NCBI GenBank assembly: GCA_963691815.1
Contig: OY829662.1
Coordinates: 13,234,741-13,298,740 of the forward strand
Direction of reading: 5' to 3'
Length of the DNA: 64,000 nt
Source: Echiichthys vipera
Taxonomy: Eukaryota; Chordata; Actinopteri; Perciformes; Trachinidae
A model generated the notes under the pieces. That model worked only from the letters and a program-made list of their open reading frames with translations, did not search any database and was not told where the DNA came from. Each line of letters opens with the position of its first letter. Position 1 is the first letter of the stretch. The translations under genes and the position numbers were made by a program. Below, one piece after another: positions 63,930 through 64,000 of this stretch.

Positions 63930-64000
63930 TATCTGGATCACTGGGCCTGCCTCACCGCTTCACTTTGGGCTCAGGTGGAATCAAGATGTGCCACCAAACA

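Overview
This window is vertebrate nuclear DNA, most likely from a teleost fish, and probably a spiny-rayed one. The pointers are many very long CA/GT microsatellites, old copies of several interspersed repeats that I recognise from teleost genomes (the TAGGGCTGG..CGATAT type, the 'CTATACTGCAGCCAGCCACC' type, the 'CCAGAGGATGAATCC' type), a Tc1-like transposase scrap, LINE tails of the AATAAAGT type, and the absence of any dense coding. There are no bacterial or viral gene arrays, rRNA genes, convincing tRNA genes or CRISPR arrays. Almost every open frame is short, and many are translations of CA/GT repeats or of transposon relics.

Layout. Bases 1-49800 look intergenic or deeply intronic. They hold single-copy AT-rich DNA with LINE tails (178, 14360, 29935), a broken LINE reverse-transcriptase piece (3672-3860), a broken Tc1 transposase C-terminus (26593-26795), several non-autonomous inverted-repeat elements (4894, 12851, 16632, 33993), and one repeat family with four terminus-bearing copies plus one interior-only copy (18820, 19300, 20709, 38586, 43483). 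One 11.3-11.7 kb minus-strand frame looks more coding-like than the rest, but I cannot name it.

The best gene evidence is at 49.8-50.5 kb on the plus strand. A ZNF143-like motif, an inverted CCAAT box and a TATA-like box lie in promoter order. They are followed by a CpG-containing stretch with several upstream ATGs that ends in a strong splice donor, CTGCAG|GTATGT, at 50494/50495. I read this as the promoter and first (mostly 5'UTR) exon of a gene whose remaining exons lie beyond 64 kb. Bases 50495-64000 would then be its first intron. That intron holds a second promoter-like patch: a perfect RFX X-box (55553-55566) and a CpG cluster (55775-55861), possibly an alternative start.

I could not identify the gene. 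No complete protein-coding gene can be called in this window, and no previously undescribed system with a definable function was seen. The most useful leads are the two promoter-like patches, the 640-bp repeat copy at 38586-39225 that joins pieces seen separately elsewhere, and the unidentified minus-strand frame at 11274-11684.
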